NCBI GenBank assembly: GCA_965662565.1
Contig: CBFIHS010000021.1
Location: forward strand, 1 to 34,970
Length of the DNA: 34,970 bases
From: UBA5109 sp965662565
GTDB taxonomy: Bacteria; Pseudomonadota; Gammaproteobacteria; Pseudomonadales; Pseudohongiellaceae
Direction of reading: 5' to 3'
Notes under the pieces: model-generated
Seen by the model: the letters and a program-made list of their open reading frames with translations, nothing else
Databases searched by the model: none
What the model was told of the DNA's origin: nothing
In this document: positions 24,602-32,949 of the stretch, piece by piece
Layout of the letters: each line of letters opens with the position of its first letter
Position numbering within the stretch: position 1 is the first letter of the stretch
Translations under genes and position numbers: made by a program

Positions 24602-26008
24602 ATGGTCCCCGTACTAGCCCTTGTTGGGCGCCCTAATGTTGGTAAATCAACTCTATTTAATCGTTTGACTCGAAGTCGTGATGCTTTGGTTGCTGATTTT
24701 GCTGGTCTAACGCGCGATCGAAAGTATGGTGAAGCACAACATAATGATCGACCGTTTATCGTTATTGATACTGGCGGAATTGATGGCACCGAGGAAGGTA
24801 TTGATGCTCCAATGGCAGATCAAGCCTTTTTAGCAATAAAAGAATCCGATACGGTTCTTTTGATGGTGGATGCAAAAGCAGGGCTAAGCCCCGGCGATCA
24901 ACACATTGTTGATTTTCTTCGTAAACAAGAAAAGCCTTTCATATTGCTCGTTAATAAAATTGATGGAATCGATCAGGATCTTGCCTTGTCGGATTTTTAT
25001 CAACTTGGCATCGAGAACATTCATCCAGTTGCCGCTACTCAGGGGCGTGGTGTTGCCTCGATGCTTGATACGGTTCTTGCCAGCTTCCCTGAGCCAATAT
25101 TTGAAGATGAAGAAGATGAAGACTCAGGTATCAAAATCGCTGTAGCAGGGCGGCCAAATGTAGGTAAATCGACTTTGGTGAATCGCTTGTTGGGTGAAGA
25201 AAGAGTCATAGCTTTCGATCAACCTGGAACGACTCGTGACAGCGTCTACATTCCTTATGAAAGACGAGGACAAAAGTATACTTTGATTGATACTGCCGGC
25301 ATTCGACGGCGTGGTAAAACTACAGAAACTATTGAGAAGTTTTCGGTAGTTAAATCTTTGCAATCTATTCAGGATGCTAATGTAGTGATTCTGATGGTGG
25401 ATGCGAGAGACAGTATCGTTGAGCAGGATTTACATCTATTGGGTTATGTTCTTGAAACGGGTAGAGCGTTGGTAATAGCCCTTAACAAGTGGGATGGCAT
25501 GAATGAATACGATAAGGATATGGTTAAAAAAGACATCCGGCGTCGCTTCGTTTTTGTCGATTTTGCGAAAATTCATTTTATCTCTGCATTACATGGTACT
25601 GGTGTTGGTGATTTATATAAATCCATCCAGACTGCTTATGATTCTGCGACCAAAAAACTTGTTACTTCTAAACTCAATGAGTTGCTTATAAGAGCAGTAA
25701 CTGAGCATGTCCCACCGATGCATAATGGTCGTCGAATTAAATTACGCTACGCACATGCCGGAGGAAAAAATCCGCCTCTAATCGTTATCCACGGTAAGCA
25801 AACTGAAAAACTTCCCGCAAGTTATGTTAAGTATCTGGAAAAAACTTTTCGTAAATTCTTAAAAATGGAAGGCACACCGATCAGAATAGAATTGCGCAGT
25901 GATGAAAACCCTTATACGAAATCAGAACTTGAATTAACTGATCAGCAAATTGCTCGAAAAAGACGCATTAAAAAGAATAAAGAATATTTAAAAAAATCTA
26001 AGTCATGA
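24602..26008 (+). CDS. der: Ribosome-assembly GTPase Der (EngA)
   Basis: Der is an essential tandem-GTPase needed for maturation of the 50S ribosomal subunit. The 468-aa protein has two G domains, each with a P-loop (GRPNVGKSTLFNRL near residue 9 and GRPNVGKSTLVNRLL near residue 183), DTGG/DTAG switch motifs and NKxD motifs (NKID, NKWD). The C-terminal KH-like domain contains KLRYAHAGGKNPPLIVIHG. The end is lysine-rich. The final ATGA overlaps the start of the following amidotransferase gene by 4 bases. Confidence 0.98.
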   Translation: MVPVLALVGRPNVGKSTLFNRLTRSRDALVADFAGLTRDRKYGEAQHNDRPFIVIDTGGIDGTEEGIDAPMADQAFLAIKESDTVLLMVDAKAGLSPGDQHIVDFLRKQEKPFILLVNKIDGIDQDLALSDFYQLGIENIHPVAATQGRGVASMLDTVLASFPEPIFEDEEDEDSGIKIAVAGRPNVGKSTLVNRLLGEERVIAFDQPGTTRDSVYIPYERRGQKYTLIDTAGIRRRGKTTETIEKFSVVKSLQSIQDANVVILMVDARDSIVEQDLHLLGYVLETGRALVIALNKWDGMNEYDKDMVKKDIRRRFVFVDFAKIHFISALHGTGVGDLYKSIQTAYDSATKKLVTSKLNELLIRAVTEHVPPMHNGRRIKLRYAHAGGKNPPLIVIHGKQTEKLPASYVKYLEKTFRKFLKMEGTPIRIELRSDENPYTKSELELTDQQIARKRRIKKNKEYLKKSKS

Positions 26009-26727
26009 AACCAATTCTTATTATTAAAACCGGATCGCCTGTTAAGAAAGCCCTCAGTCAGTCCGGTGATTTTGATGCTTGGATTATTGCATGCACTGAA
26101 GCAATTTCGAGTGAATTTATAGTAGTGGAGGTCTGTGAGGGAGAAAGTCTTCCAGAGCTTAAAGATATCTCGGGAGTCATTATTACCGGCTCTCCGGCAA
26201 TGGTTACTGATAAGTTGGACTGGAGTGAAAACTCAGCAAGTTGGTTGCGCGAAGCGGTAACAGCAAAAACACCAGTGCTTGGAATTTGTTATGGTCATCA
26301 ACTCTTAGCCCATGCTCTAGGCGGGCGAGTCGACTACAACCCTAAAGGGCGTCAAATAGGAACAAAAAATATTTCTTTGCAGACTGAGGCCAGCAATGAT
26401 GAGTTGTTTGCTGATTTAGGCAGTTCTTTTCTAGCCCATGTTAGTCATATGCAAAGCGTTATTGAACTTCCAGAAGGTTCAGCTATTCTGGCTTGTAATC
26501 ATTATGATCGTCATTGTGCGGTTAGATTTTCCGATCGAGCATGGGGAGTACAGTTTCATCCTGAATTCGATGAGCATGTAATGTTGGCTTATTTCGACGA
26601 ACGTAAATCTCAACTACAAGAAGAAGGTCTTGATGTTGATGTTTTGCTAGCTGAAATCCAAGCTACTCCAGTTGCTCGCAAACTGCTTACTGATTTTTAC
26701 CGCTTAATCAGAACTTACTCGGTATAG
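26005..26727 (+). CDS. Class I glutamine amidotransferase (GMP synthase-like domain)
   Basis: This stand-alone 240-aa glutaminase-type protein has the catalytic triad of class I amidotransferases: Cys95 in VLGICYGHQLLAHALGG, and His185 and Glu187 in WGVQFHPEFDE. TGSPAMV (61-67) resembles the oxyanion segment. It is related to the GATase domain of GMP synthase, but there is no synthetase domain, so its ammonia acceptor is unknown. Proteins of this type are often annotated as GMP synthase-like without demonstrated function. It overlaps der by 4 bases, implying coupled translation, and its end overlaps the convergent ppk by 13 bases. Confidence 0.88.
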   Translation: MKPILIIKTGSPVKKALSQSGDFDAWIIACTEAISSEFIVVEVCEGESLPELKDISGVIITGSPAMVTDKLDWSENSASWLREAVTAKTPVLGICYGHQLLAHALGGRVDYNPKGRQIGTKNISLQTEASNDELFADLGSSFLAHVSHMQSVIELPEGSAILACNHYDRHCAVRFSDRAWGVQFHPEFDEHVMLAYFDERKSQLQEEGLDVDVLLAEIQATPVARKLLTDFYRLIRTYSV

Positions 26728-28835
26728 TGTTTTAGTAAGTTCTTTTGAGCAGATTTTATTGTTGAACCAGTCGTGGTGTTTTTCTTATAGCTGCCGTCAG
26801 ACTGAAGTGACCACGATTGTGAGTTATCAGTAAGATAATTTTGCAGGCATTCCTTGAATACTTTCTTCTTCATGCGCTTATCTTCGATTGGGAAGCAGGC
26901 TTCAATACGACGGAAAAAATTACGATCCATCCAGTCAGCGCTAGAGCCATATAAATGGTAGTCGCCTTTATTATGAAAATAATAAATGCGTGAATGTTCT
27001 AAGAAGCGGCCGATTATAGAGCGCACTTGTATGTTTTCTGAAACGCCTTTAATTCCAGGTCTTAAACAGCAAATCCCTCTGATAATGAGTTCAATTTTTA
27101 CGCCATTCTGAGAAGCTCGATAAAGTGCTTGAATAATTTCAGGTTCAACCAAAGAGTTCATTTTTGCAATTATGCGTGCAGGCTCTCCTTGTCTTGCGGC
27201 TTCAGACTCAGCCTCAATTAATTCAAGCATTGTTTTGTGAAGCGTGAAGGGGGCTTGAAGAACTTTTTTGAGCTTTCCGGCCTTTCCTAATGCGCTGAGT
27301 TGTTGGAAGACTTTTTGAACATCTTCGGCGATAGCGGTGTCGCTAGTGAGCATGCCTATATCGGTATAGAGTCTTGCCGTTTTGGCATGATAATTCCCTG
27401 TGCCTAAGTGTACATAGCGTTTTAATTGTCGTCCTTCTCTGCGGATGACAAGTATCATTTTGGCATGCGTTTTATGTCCAACTACGCCATAACTAACGTG
27501 TACTCCGGCATATTGGAGCTCAGTTGCCAACTCAATATTTTCTTCTTCATCGAAACGAGCACGAAGCTCAATAACAACAGAGACTTCCTTGCCAGCGTGT
27601 GCGGCGGCGATAAGTGCCTCAACGATTGTTGAGTCATCCCCAGTTCGGTAGAGAGTTTGTTTGATGGCTAAGACATCTGGGTCAGCTGCAGCTTGGCGCA
27701 GAAAATCTACGACGGGTGAAAAAGACTGGAAAGGGTGATGCAGCAGGATATCTCCCTTTTTAATTGTTTCAAATATGTTGTCTGAGCGCAGTAGACGATT
27801 CTGTAATGCTGGAGTGAATTGAGGGTATTGTAAGTTTGGTTTATTAACCATGTTGGGCAGAGCCATCATTCGACTCAGGTTTACTGGCCCATTGACTTGA
27901 TAAACATCGGCTGCTTGTAAATTAAATTTATGAATAAGGTAATCCACTATTTCTTGAGGGCAGCGATCTGTGACCTCTAGTCGAACAGCTTCTGCAAATC
28001 TTCTGGAAGGTAACTCGCCCTCGAGTGCACGCATAAGATCTTCAGTCTCCTCTTCGCTGACTAAGAGGTCGCTGTTTCGAGTAACTCTGAATCCATAACA
28101 TCCTGTTACAGTCATGCCCGGAAATAGGTCTCCGGCGTGTGCTTGAATAATTGAAGACAGAAAAACAAAATCATATTCATGATTAGAAATAGAAGCAGGT
28201 AGCTGAATTAATCGGGGTAAAGCACGAGGCGCTTGAACAACAGCAATACCTGTACTGCGACCAAAAGCATCTTTACCTTCTAAAGTAATAATAAAGTTGA
28301 GACTTTTATTCAGAACTGTGGGGAAGGGGTGAGCTGGATCCAAGCCTAGAGGACTTAGCACAGGTAAGAGTTCACGATTGAAATAGCCTTTAATCCAACT
28401 TGATTGTCTTTGATTCCATTTTTCTGGAGGTAGAAAATGTATTTCTTCTTTTTCTAAAGCTGGGAGTACATCATCATTGAGAATTTTGTATTGTAATGAC
28501 TGTAGGTTATGAGCAGTTTCAGTAATGAGTTCGAGCTGTTCTGACGGACTTAAATTGTCAGGGCCTCTTTGAGTAGAGCCATAGGCCACTTGTTGTTTTA
28601 AACCGGAAACACGAATTTCAAAAAATTCATCCATGTTTGAGCTAGCAATACAAAGAAAAAACAGGCGCTCTAAAAGCGGTGTTGCTTTATTTTGAGCTTG
28701 GGCTAAAACGCGACGATTGAACTCAAGCAGGCTCATTTCTCGATTGATGAAATAGTCTGGATTGCTTAAATCGATTATTTCATCGGTAGTTTTAATGCTA
28801 GCCTTGGTAGCTGGTTTTTTCATTGGTTTAGTCAT
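26715..28835 (-). CDS. ppk1: Polyphosphate kinase 1
   Basis: Ppk1 reversibly polymerises the gamma-phosphate of ATP into polyphosphate at the inner membrane. The 706-aa protein shows the N-domain start YFINREMSLLEFNRRVLAQA, RLFFLCIASSNMDEFFEIRV, the phospholipase-D-like domains with KQTLYRTGDDSTIVEAL, and the autophosphorylated histidine His457 in GHKTHAKMILV, followed by HLGTGNYHAKTARLYTD. A second conserved block is RGICCLRPGIKGVSENI. Ahead of the N-domain there is a basic extension (MTKPMKKPATKAS). It lies 10 bases after a methyltransferase gene, probably in one transcript, and no exopolyphosphatase gene (ppx) adjoins it. Confidence 0.97.
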   Translation of the reverse strand: MTKPMKKPATKASIKTTDEIIDLSNPDYFINREMSLLEFNRRVLAQAQNKATPLLERLFFLCIASSNMDEFFEIRVSGLKQQVAYGSTQRGPDNLSPSEQLELITETAHNLQSLQYKILNDDVLPALEKEEIHFLPPEKWNQRQSSWIKGYFNRELLPVLSPLGLDPAHPFPTVLNKSLNFIITLEGKDAFGRSTGIAVVQAPRALPRLIQLPASISNHEYDFVFLSSIIQAHAGDLFPGMTVTGCYGFRVTRNSDLLVSEEETEDLMRALEGELPSRRFAEAVRLEVTDRCPQEIVDYLIHKFNLQAADVYQVNGPVNLSRMMALPNMVNKPNLQYPQFTPALQNRLLRSDNIFETIKKGDILLHHPFQSFSPVVDFLRQAAADPDVLAIKQTLYRTGDDSTIVEALIAAAHAGKEVSVVIELRARFDEEENIELATELQYAGVHVSYGVVGHKTHAKMILVIRREGRQLKRYVHLGTGNYHAKTARLYTDIGMLTSDTAIAEDVQKVFQQLSALGKAGKLKKVLQAPFTLHKTMLELIEAESEAARQGEPARIIAKMNSLVEPEIIQALYRASQNGVKIELIIRGICCLRPGIKGVSENIQVRSIIGRFLEHSRIYYFHNKGDYHLYGSSADWMDRNFFRRIEACFPIEDKRMKKKVFKECLQNYLTDNSQSWSLQSDGSYKKNTTTGSTIKSAQKNLLKHYTE

Positions 28836-28845
28836 TAGCCTGTTT

Positions 28846-29484
28846 TTAATTGTCTAACTTTGCCTTGTTAATAATTAATAAATACCCATCACGATGTTTA
28901 GGTTCATCAATTTCAACTTCAACTAGCTCAGCGTTAAAATTTTTTATGCAGCGCTTAGCAAGTTTGAGAAAAGGTGAGCGCCCAGGGTCTGAAATTATAA
29001 TCTGAGAAACGCCTTCTTCTATAGCTTTTTTGATCAACTTATAGAGTGGATCAACTAATTCTTTCCAGAAGCATATATCACCACCAAGGATTATATCTTG
29101 TTTGGCAAGAGTTTTTCGTTTTAGGTTCTCATAACGACAAACCTTTTCTTTGATGGAAACATTATTGGCCTTTGCGTGTAATTTCAGAAATGGGAATACA
29201 TTTTTGTCAGCATCAACACCGGTAAGCTTCGCCTGAAACTCTTTTGCGCAATAAATAGATAAAAAGCCCCAGCCACAACCGACTTCCATAATCGTAGAGC
29301 CTTTCTTAGGCTTGTTGGCATTAAGGTAATCAATGATGAAAAAACTGGAATACCATATTTTATCGCCATGTATTTCCGGTGAGTTATCCGATTTTATTAA
29401 ATTTTTTATTTCTTTAGATTTCTTTTTATAAACGGTTAAGCCACGAACTATTTTGGTTGTTTCAGCAGTCAAAGTCTTACTCAT
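28846..29484 (-). CDS. Class I SAM-dependent methyltransferase (possible protein methyltransferase)
   Basis: The 212-aa protein has a Rossmann methyltransferase fold: motif I IMEVGCGWGFLSIYC (65-79), an acidic motif II residue in LTGVDAD, and GGDICFW near 134-140. A DPGRSP motif sits at 166-171. The GD plus DPGR combination recalls the family containing the electron-transfer-flavoprotein beta lysine methyltransferase (COG3897-like), as far as I can judge from memory. The substrate is unknown. It is basic and lysine-rich, and it lies immediately upstream of ppk1 on the same strand with a 10-base gap, so the two are probably co-transcribed. Confidence 0.75.
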   Translation of the reverse strand: MSKTLTAETTKIVRGLTVYKKKSKEIKNLIKSDNSPEIHGDKIWYSSFFIIDYLNANKPKKGSTIMEVGCGWGFLSIYCAKEFQAKLTGVDADKNVFPFLKLHAKANNVSIKEKVCRYENLKRKTLAKQDIILGGDICFWKELVDPLYKLIKKAIEEGVSQIIISDPGRSPFLKLAKRCIKNFNAELVEVEIDEPKHRDGYLLIINKAKLDN

Positions 29485-29635
29485 TAGTTAAATAAAGATC
29501 TGGTTATTAAGATTTTACTCCAGCTTCGTTAAGAAAAGATTAATAAAATGTTACAAAAAAAGCGTATTACTTTGCTTGTTTATGAAAGCACATTATTCTC
29601 CAGCCATACTTCCGAATATCTAGCGTATTAATTGA

Positions 29636-31033
29636 TCAACTTCTGGTTTTACTACTAACACTCTCTACAGTGCTGATAACTTCACCCTCATGTAAGCGAG
29701 TACGAAGCTTTTCGCCTTTCTTGAGTGTTGAGGATTGAGAGATAATTTTATTCTCGGAATCGTATGTCATTGAATAACCTCGACCCAAAATGGTTAGTGG
29801 GCTTAGATTATTTAGAGCATGGCTTAGGCTGGCCAGTTTCAGCTTGGTATTGGCTAATGATTGGGAGGCTGCTTTTTCCAAATTAAGGTATAAATGCTGA
29901 GTATGCTGTCGTTGTTGCTGGATCAGGGATCGAGGAGAGTGTTGCTGTATCTGTTGGCGTAGCTCTCTGACTGCATTTTTTTTCTGTGAAATAACAAAAT
30001 GAAATTCACGACGCAGTTTTAGCTCAAGACCATCAACTTTTTGCGCTTGTTCTTGAAGTCGTCTGCCTGGATGTTTTAGTTGCTTCCTCAACCATAGAAG
30101 TTTTTGTTTGCTCTGTAAAATACGGTCTTTCAGCAAATTTCCTAGTTGCAGTTGATAAGCCATGGCTAAAGCCATGCTTTCATTTTGATCTGGACTGAGT
30201 AATTCAGCTGCAGCTGAAGGTGTTGCTGCTCGAACATCTGCTACAAAATCGGCAATCGTAAAATCGACTTCATGGCCAACAGCGCTGACAACAGGTAACT
30301 CAGATTCATAAATGGCCCGTGCCAGTTTCTCATCATTAAAGGCCCATAAGTCTTCCAGTGAGCCACCCCCTCTGGCAATAACTAGTACATCCAGATCATG
30401 CAGGCAGCCCTTCTTTTTATTGGCGAGTTTGATGGCTTTAAGCATTTTTGGGGCCGCTTCAGTACCTTGTACTGGAACAGGAAGAATCGTGACTGGTATT
30501 GCTGGGAAACGACGCTTAAGAACGCTCAGTATGTCTCTGATAGCGGCACCAGTAGGAGAAGTAATCACGCCGATATGCTTTGGCAGTGAAGGCAGCTCCT
30601 GTTTAATCTCCGGATTAAACAAGCCTTCATTATGCAGCCTGTTCTTTAGAGCCTCAAAGGCTATGCGTAAAGCACCTTCACCTAAAGGGCTTATATTATC
30701 TACTATTAACTGATAATCACCACGACCTTCATATAAACTCAGCTTGGCTTTTAGCTGAATCTGCATGCCTTCTTTAGGTTTTATTTTGACGTGTTGGTTG
30801 CGGCCTCTGAACATGGCGCAACGTATTTGGGCGTTTTCATCTTTTAAGGTGAAATACCAATGACCGGAAGCTGGCATAGCAACATTAGAAAGTTCGCCTT
30901 CAACGACCACGGCGGGAAAATTATCTTCTAACAAGTAACGCGCTTCGCGATTTAGGGAAGTGACGCTGTGAACGTTATCTTTTTGGGAAGCTGGCTTAGT
31001 AAAAAGGTCATCAGTCATCGTTTCATAATACAT
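29636..31033 (-). CDS. xseA: Exodeoxyribonuclease VII large subunit
   Basis: XseA is the catalytic subunit of exonuclease VII, which degrades single-stranded DNA from both ends in repair. Visible parts are the N-terminal OB-fold (AVVVEGELSNVAMPASGHWYFTL, CAMFRG), the catalytic domain with GVITSPTGAAIRDIL and VLVIARGGGSLEDLWAFNDE, VSAVGHEVDFTIADFVADVRAATPSAAAE, and a long helical C-terminal region rich in Q, L and R. The ATG at 31033 is chosen because an AAGGG site lies 6 bases upstream. An in-frame TTG at 31057 lies upstream of that site and is unlikely to be used. The product is 465 aa. xseB is not in the window. Confidence 0.95.
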   Translation of the reverse strand: MYYETMTDDLFTKPASQKDNVHSVTSLNREARYLLEDNFPAVVVEGELSNVAMPASGHWYFTLKDENAQIRCAMFRGRNQHVKIKPKEGMQIQLKAKLSLYEGRGDYQLIVDNISPLGEGALRIAFEALKNRLHNEGLFNPEIKQELPSLPKHIGVITSPTGAAIRDILSVLKRRFPAIPVTILPVPVQGTEAAPKMLKAIKLANKKKGCLHDLDVLVIARGGGSLEDLWAFNDEKLARAIYESELPVVSAVGHEVDFTIADFVADVRAATPSAAAELLSPDQNESMALAMAYQLQLGNLLKDRILQSKQKLLWLRKQLKHPGRRLQEQAQKVDGLELKLRREFHFVISQKKNAVRELRQQIQQHSPRSLIQQQRQHTQHLYLNLEKAASQSLANTKLKLASLSHALNNLSPLTILGRGYSMTYDSENKIISQSSTLKKGEKLRTRLHEGEVISTVESVSSKTRS

Positions 31034-31187
31034 GATTATCCCTTGCTGGATGAACAAGCTTTTCAGGTGTTGCGAAATATCCAGCCTTGTTTGTATAAAT
31101 CTGAGGCTTAATCCTCTGTTTTACCTTATTTATCGAGCTAATCATCCTTGATAAGCTGTATAATCCCAGCTTCAACAATAACTGCTA

Positions 31188-31216
31188 TTTACTGGTTTCC
31201 GGCTTGAGTTTATAAT
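31188..31216 (+). promoter_or_regulatory. Promoter of guaB
   Basis: TTTACT (31188-31193, 4 of 6 -35 positions) and a perfect TATAAT (31211-31216) are separated by 17 bp. The heptamer TTTCCGG occurs in the spacer (31196-31202) and twice in tandem just after the predicted start point (31224-31237). These may be chance repeats or operator half-sites. I see no match to the E. coli PurR operator. A second TATAAT at 31159-31164 lacks a -35 box. The rest of the 225-base xseA-guaB gap shows nothing else clear. Confidence 0.6.
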
Positions 31217-31258
31217 GTGGCGCTTTCCGGTTTCCGGGTTCAGATGGAAAGTTCAGAT

Positions 31259-32737
31259 ATGCTCCGTATTGTAGAAGACGCTCTAACCTTCGATGATGTT
31301 CTTTTAGTTCCTGCACACTCTCTTGTGCTGCCAAATTCGGTCGAGTTAAATACTCGCCTCACTCGCGACATCAAACTTAATATACCGCTGGTTTCTTCAG
31401 CAATGGATACCGTAACCGAGTCTCGTCTGGCGATAGCTATGGCGCAGGAAGGTGGTCTTGGGATTATCCACAAAAGTATGAGTATCGAAGAGCAGGCTCG
31501 TGAAGTGCGTACCGTTAAGAAATATGAAAGCGGCGTAGTAACGGATCCTATTTGTATTACTCCAGACACGACTATCAGAAAGCTCCTGGACCTCATTAAC
31601 GAAAATCGCATTTCTGGGATGCCTGTGCTAGAGAATATGGAGTCCAAGAAGCTGGCTGGCATAGTAACCAGTCGTGATGTTCGCTTTGAAAACGACTTAA
31701 ATGCTACCGTTGATAAAATCATGACTCCTAAAGAGCGTCTTGTCACAGTTCCTGAGGGCGCTGATCTCAATGATGTTAAGAAGCTAATGCATCAGCATCG
31801 TATTGAAAAAGTGCTGGTTATTAATGATGAGTTAGAGCTTAAAGGGCTGGTAACGCTTAAAGATATTCGCAAAGCTGAGGACTTTCCTAACGCTTGTAAA
31901 GACGCCTTGGGTCAGTTGCGCGTTGGTGCGGCAGTTGGTACAGGCGCGGATACTGAAGACAGGGTTAAGGCCTTAGTGGCTGCCGGTGTTGATGTGGTTG
32001 TTGTGGATACTTCTCACGGCCATTCCCAGGAAGTAATAAACCGCATTAAAGAGATTAAGGCGGCTTTCCCAAATCTATCGCTTATAGGTGGTAACGTAGC
32101 GACAGCTGCCGGGGCTAGAGCGCTAGCGGATGCTGGTGTTGATGCTGTCAAAGTTGGAATTGGGCCCGGTTCGATCTGTACGACTCGAATAGTGACTGGA
32201 GTAGGGGTTCCACAGATTACGGCGGTTGCCAATGTTGCTGAAGAATTAAAAGACACTGATATTACGATTATCTCAGATGGTGGTATTCGTTTTTCTGGCG
32301 ATATCGCTAAGGCCATCGCCGCTGGTGCCAACGTGGTTATGATTGGTAGCCTTTTGGCAGGTACTGAAGAGGCTCCGGGTGATGTAGAGCTTTATCAAGG
32401 CCGTTCCTACAAAGCTTATCGCGGTATGGGCTCATTAGGAGCCATGTCTAAAACGAATGGTTCTAGTGATCGTTATTTCCAAGATATTCAAGCAGGAGCT
32501 GCTAAGTTGGTGCCTGAGGGAATTGAAGGGCGAGTGCCTTATAAAGGCCCAATGACAGCAATTATTTTTCAGCTAATAGGCGGTGTTCGCTCTAGCATGG
32601 GGCTCACTGGTTGTGCCGATATTGAAGAAATGCGCGTTAAGCCTCAATTTGTAAAAATCACCAGCGCTGGTGTAAGCGAAAGCCATGTGCATGATGTGAG
32701 TATCACCAAAGAGGCTCCTAATTACAGGGTAAGTTAG
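31259..32737 (+). CDS. guaB: IMP dehydrogenase
   Basis: GuaB oxidises IMP to XMP with NAD, the first step towards GMP. It has the TIM-barrel start MLRIVEDALTFDDVLLVPAHS, a pair of CBS domains (about residues 80-205 of this start), the catalytic loop GIGPGSICTTRIVTGVG with the active-site cysteine (Cys307), and the flap ending KGPMTAIIFQLIGGVRSSMGLTG. I take the ATG at 31259, giving 492 aa and matching E. coli. The frame stays open to a GTG at 31217, but that codon abuts the predicted -10 box and would not be transcribed. An ATG at 31244 is a second option. The TAG stop is reiterated in a 12-bp repeat. Confidence 0.97.
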   Translation: MLRIVEDALTFDDVLLVPAHSLVLPNSVELNTRLTRDIKLNIPLVSSAMDTVTESRLAIAMAQEGGLGIIHKSMSIEEQAREVRTVKKYESGVVTDPICITPDTTIRKLLDLINENRISGMPVLENMESKKLAGIVTSRDVRFENDLNATVDKIMTPKERLVTVPEGADLNDVKKLMHQHRIEKVLVINDELELKGLVTLKDIRKAEDFPNACKDALGQLRVGAAVGTGADTEDRVKALVAAGVDVVVVDTSHGHSQEVINRIKEIKAAFPNLSLIGGNVATAAGARALADAGVDAVKVGIGPGSICTTRIVTGVGVPQITAVANVAEELKDTDITIISDGGIRFSGDIAKAIAAGANVVMIGSLLAGTEEAPGDVELYQGRSYKAYRGMGSLGAMSKTNGSSDRYFQDIQAGAAKLVPEGIEGRVPYKGPMTAIIFQLIGGVRSSMGLTGCADIEEMRVKPQFVKITSAGVSESHVHDVSITKEAPNYRVS

Positions 32738-32780
32738 ACGGGCCGGTAGAGTGGAAGGTAGACAGGAAGGTAGACAGGAA
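32733..32780 (+). repeat. 12-bp tandem repeat across the guaB stop codon
   Basis: Units GTTAGACGGGCC, GGTAGAGTGGAA, GGTAGACAGGAA and GGTAGACAGGAA follow one another, the first containing the guaB stop. The last two are identical. The 12-bp period keeps all four TAG triplets (32735, 32747, 32759, 32771) in the guaB frame, so read-through would meet a stop every four codons. Confidence 0.9.
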
Positions 32781-32803
32781 GCTACTGCGCTTGCCTCTTT
32801 GAG

Positions 32804-32866
32804 GAAAGAAAAATTTTATTCAGTCACTTACTTTAGCAGTAAGCTCCTTCATCAAATTTTTCTTTC
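32804..32866 (+). other. Nested inverted repeats in the guaB-guaA gap
   Basis: GAAAGAAAAATTT (32804-32816) and AAATTTTTCTTTC (32854-32866) form a 13-bp perfect inverted repeat. Inside it, CTTACT (32827-32832) and AGTAAG (32838-32843) form a second hairpin. A further CCTC-TTT-GAGG hairpin abuts the left arm. The structure occupies the middle of the 212-base gap, 83 bases before the guaA ATG. Without a terminal T-run after GC pairs it is not a standard terminator. It could set the guaA:guaB ratio. Confidence 0.75.
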
Positions 32867-32949
32867 ACCGCGTCTAAGCTTCGCTCGAAAGGCTTTCTAA
32901 CTAAAAATAGACTTCGATTTACTTTATTCCTATTGAGAGAATCAATTTA

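Noticed and set aside
29500..29600. Possible Pho box upstream of the methyltransferase-ppk1 unit
   Set aside because: TTGTAAC-like halves can be read on the minus strand, but they match the CTGTCAT repeat too poorly to call PhoB control.
31217..31258. Upstream GTG extension of guaB
   Set aside because: The GTG directly follows the TATAAT box, so it would lie upstream of the transcript start, and the extra 14 residues match nothing in the family.
31240..31770. 176-codon minus-strand frame over the start of guaB
   Set aside because: Its length comes from the codon bias of guaB read in reverse. The sense frame is a clear IMP dehydrogenase and the antisense product has no recognisable features.
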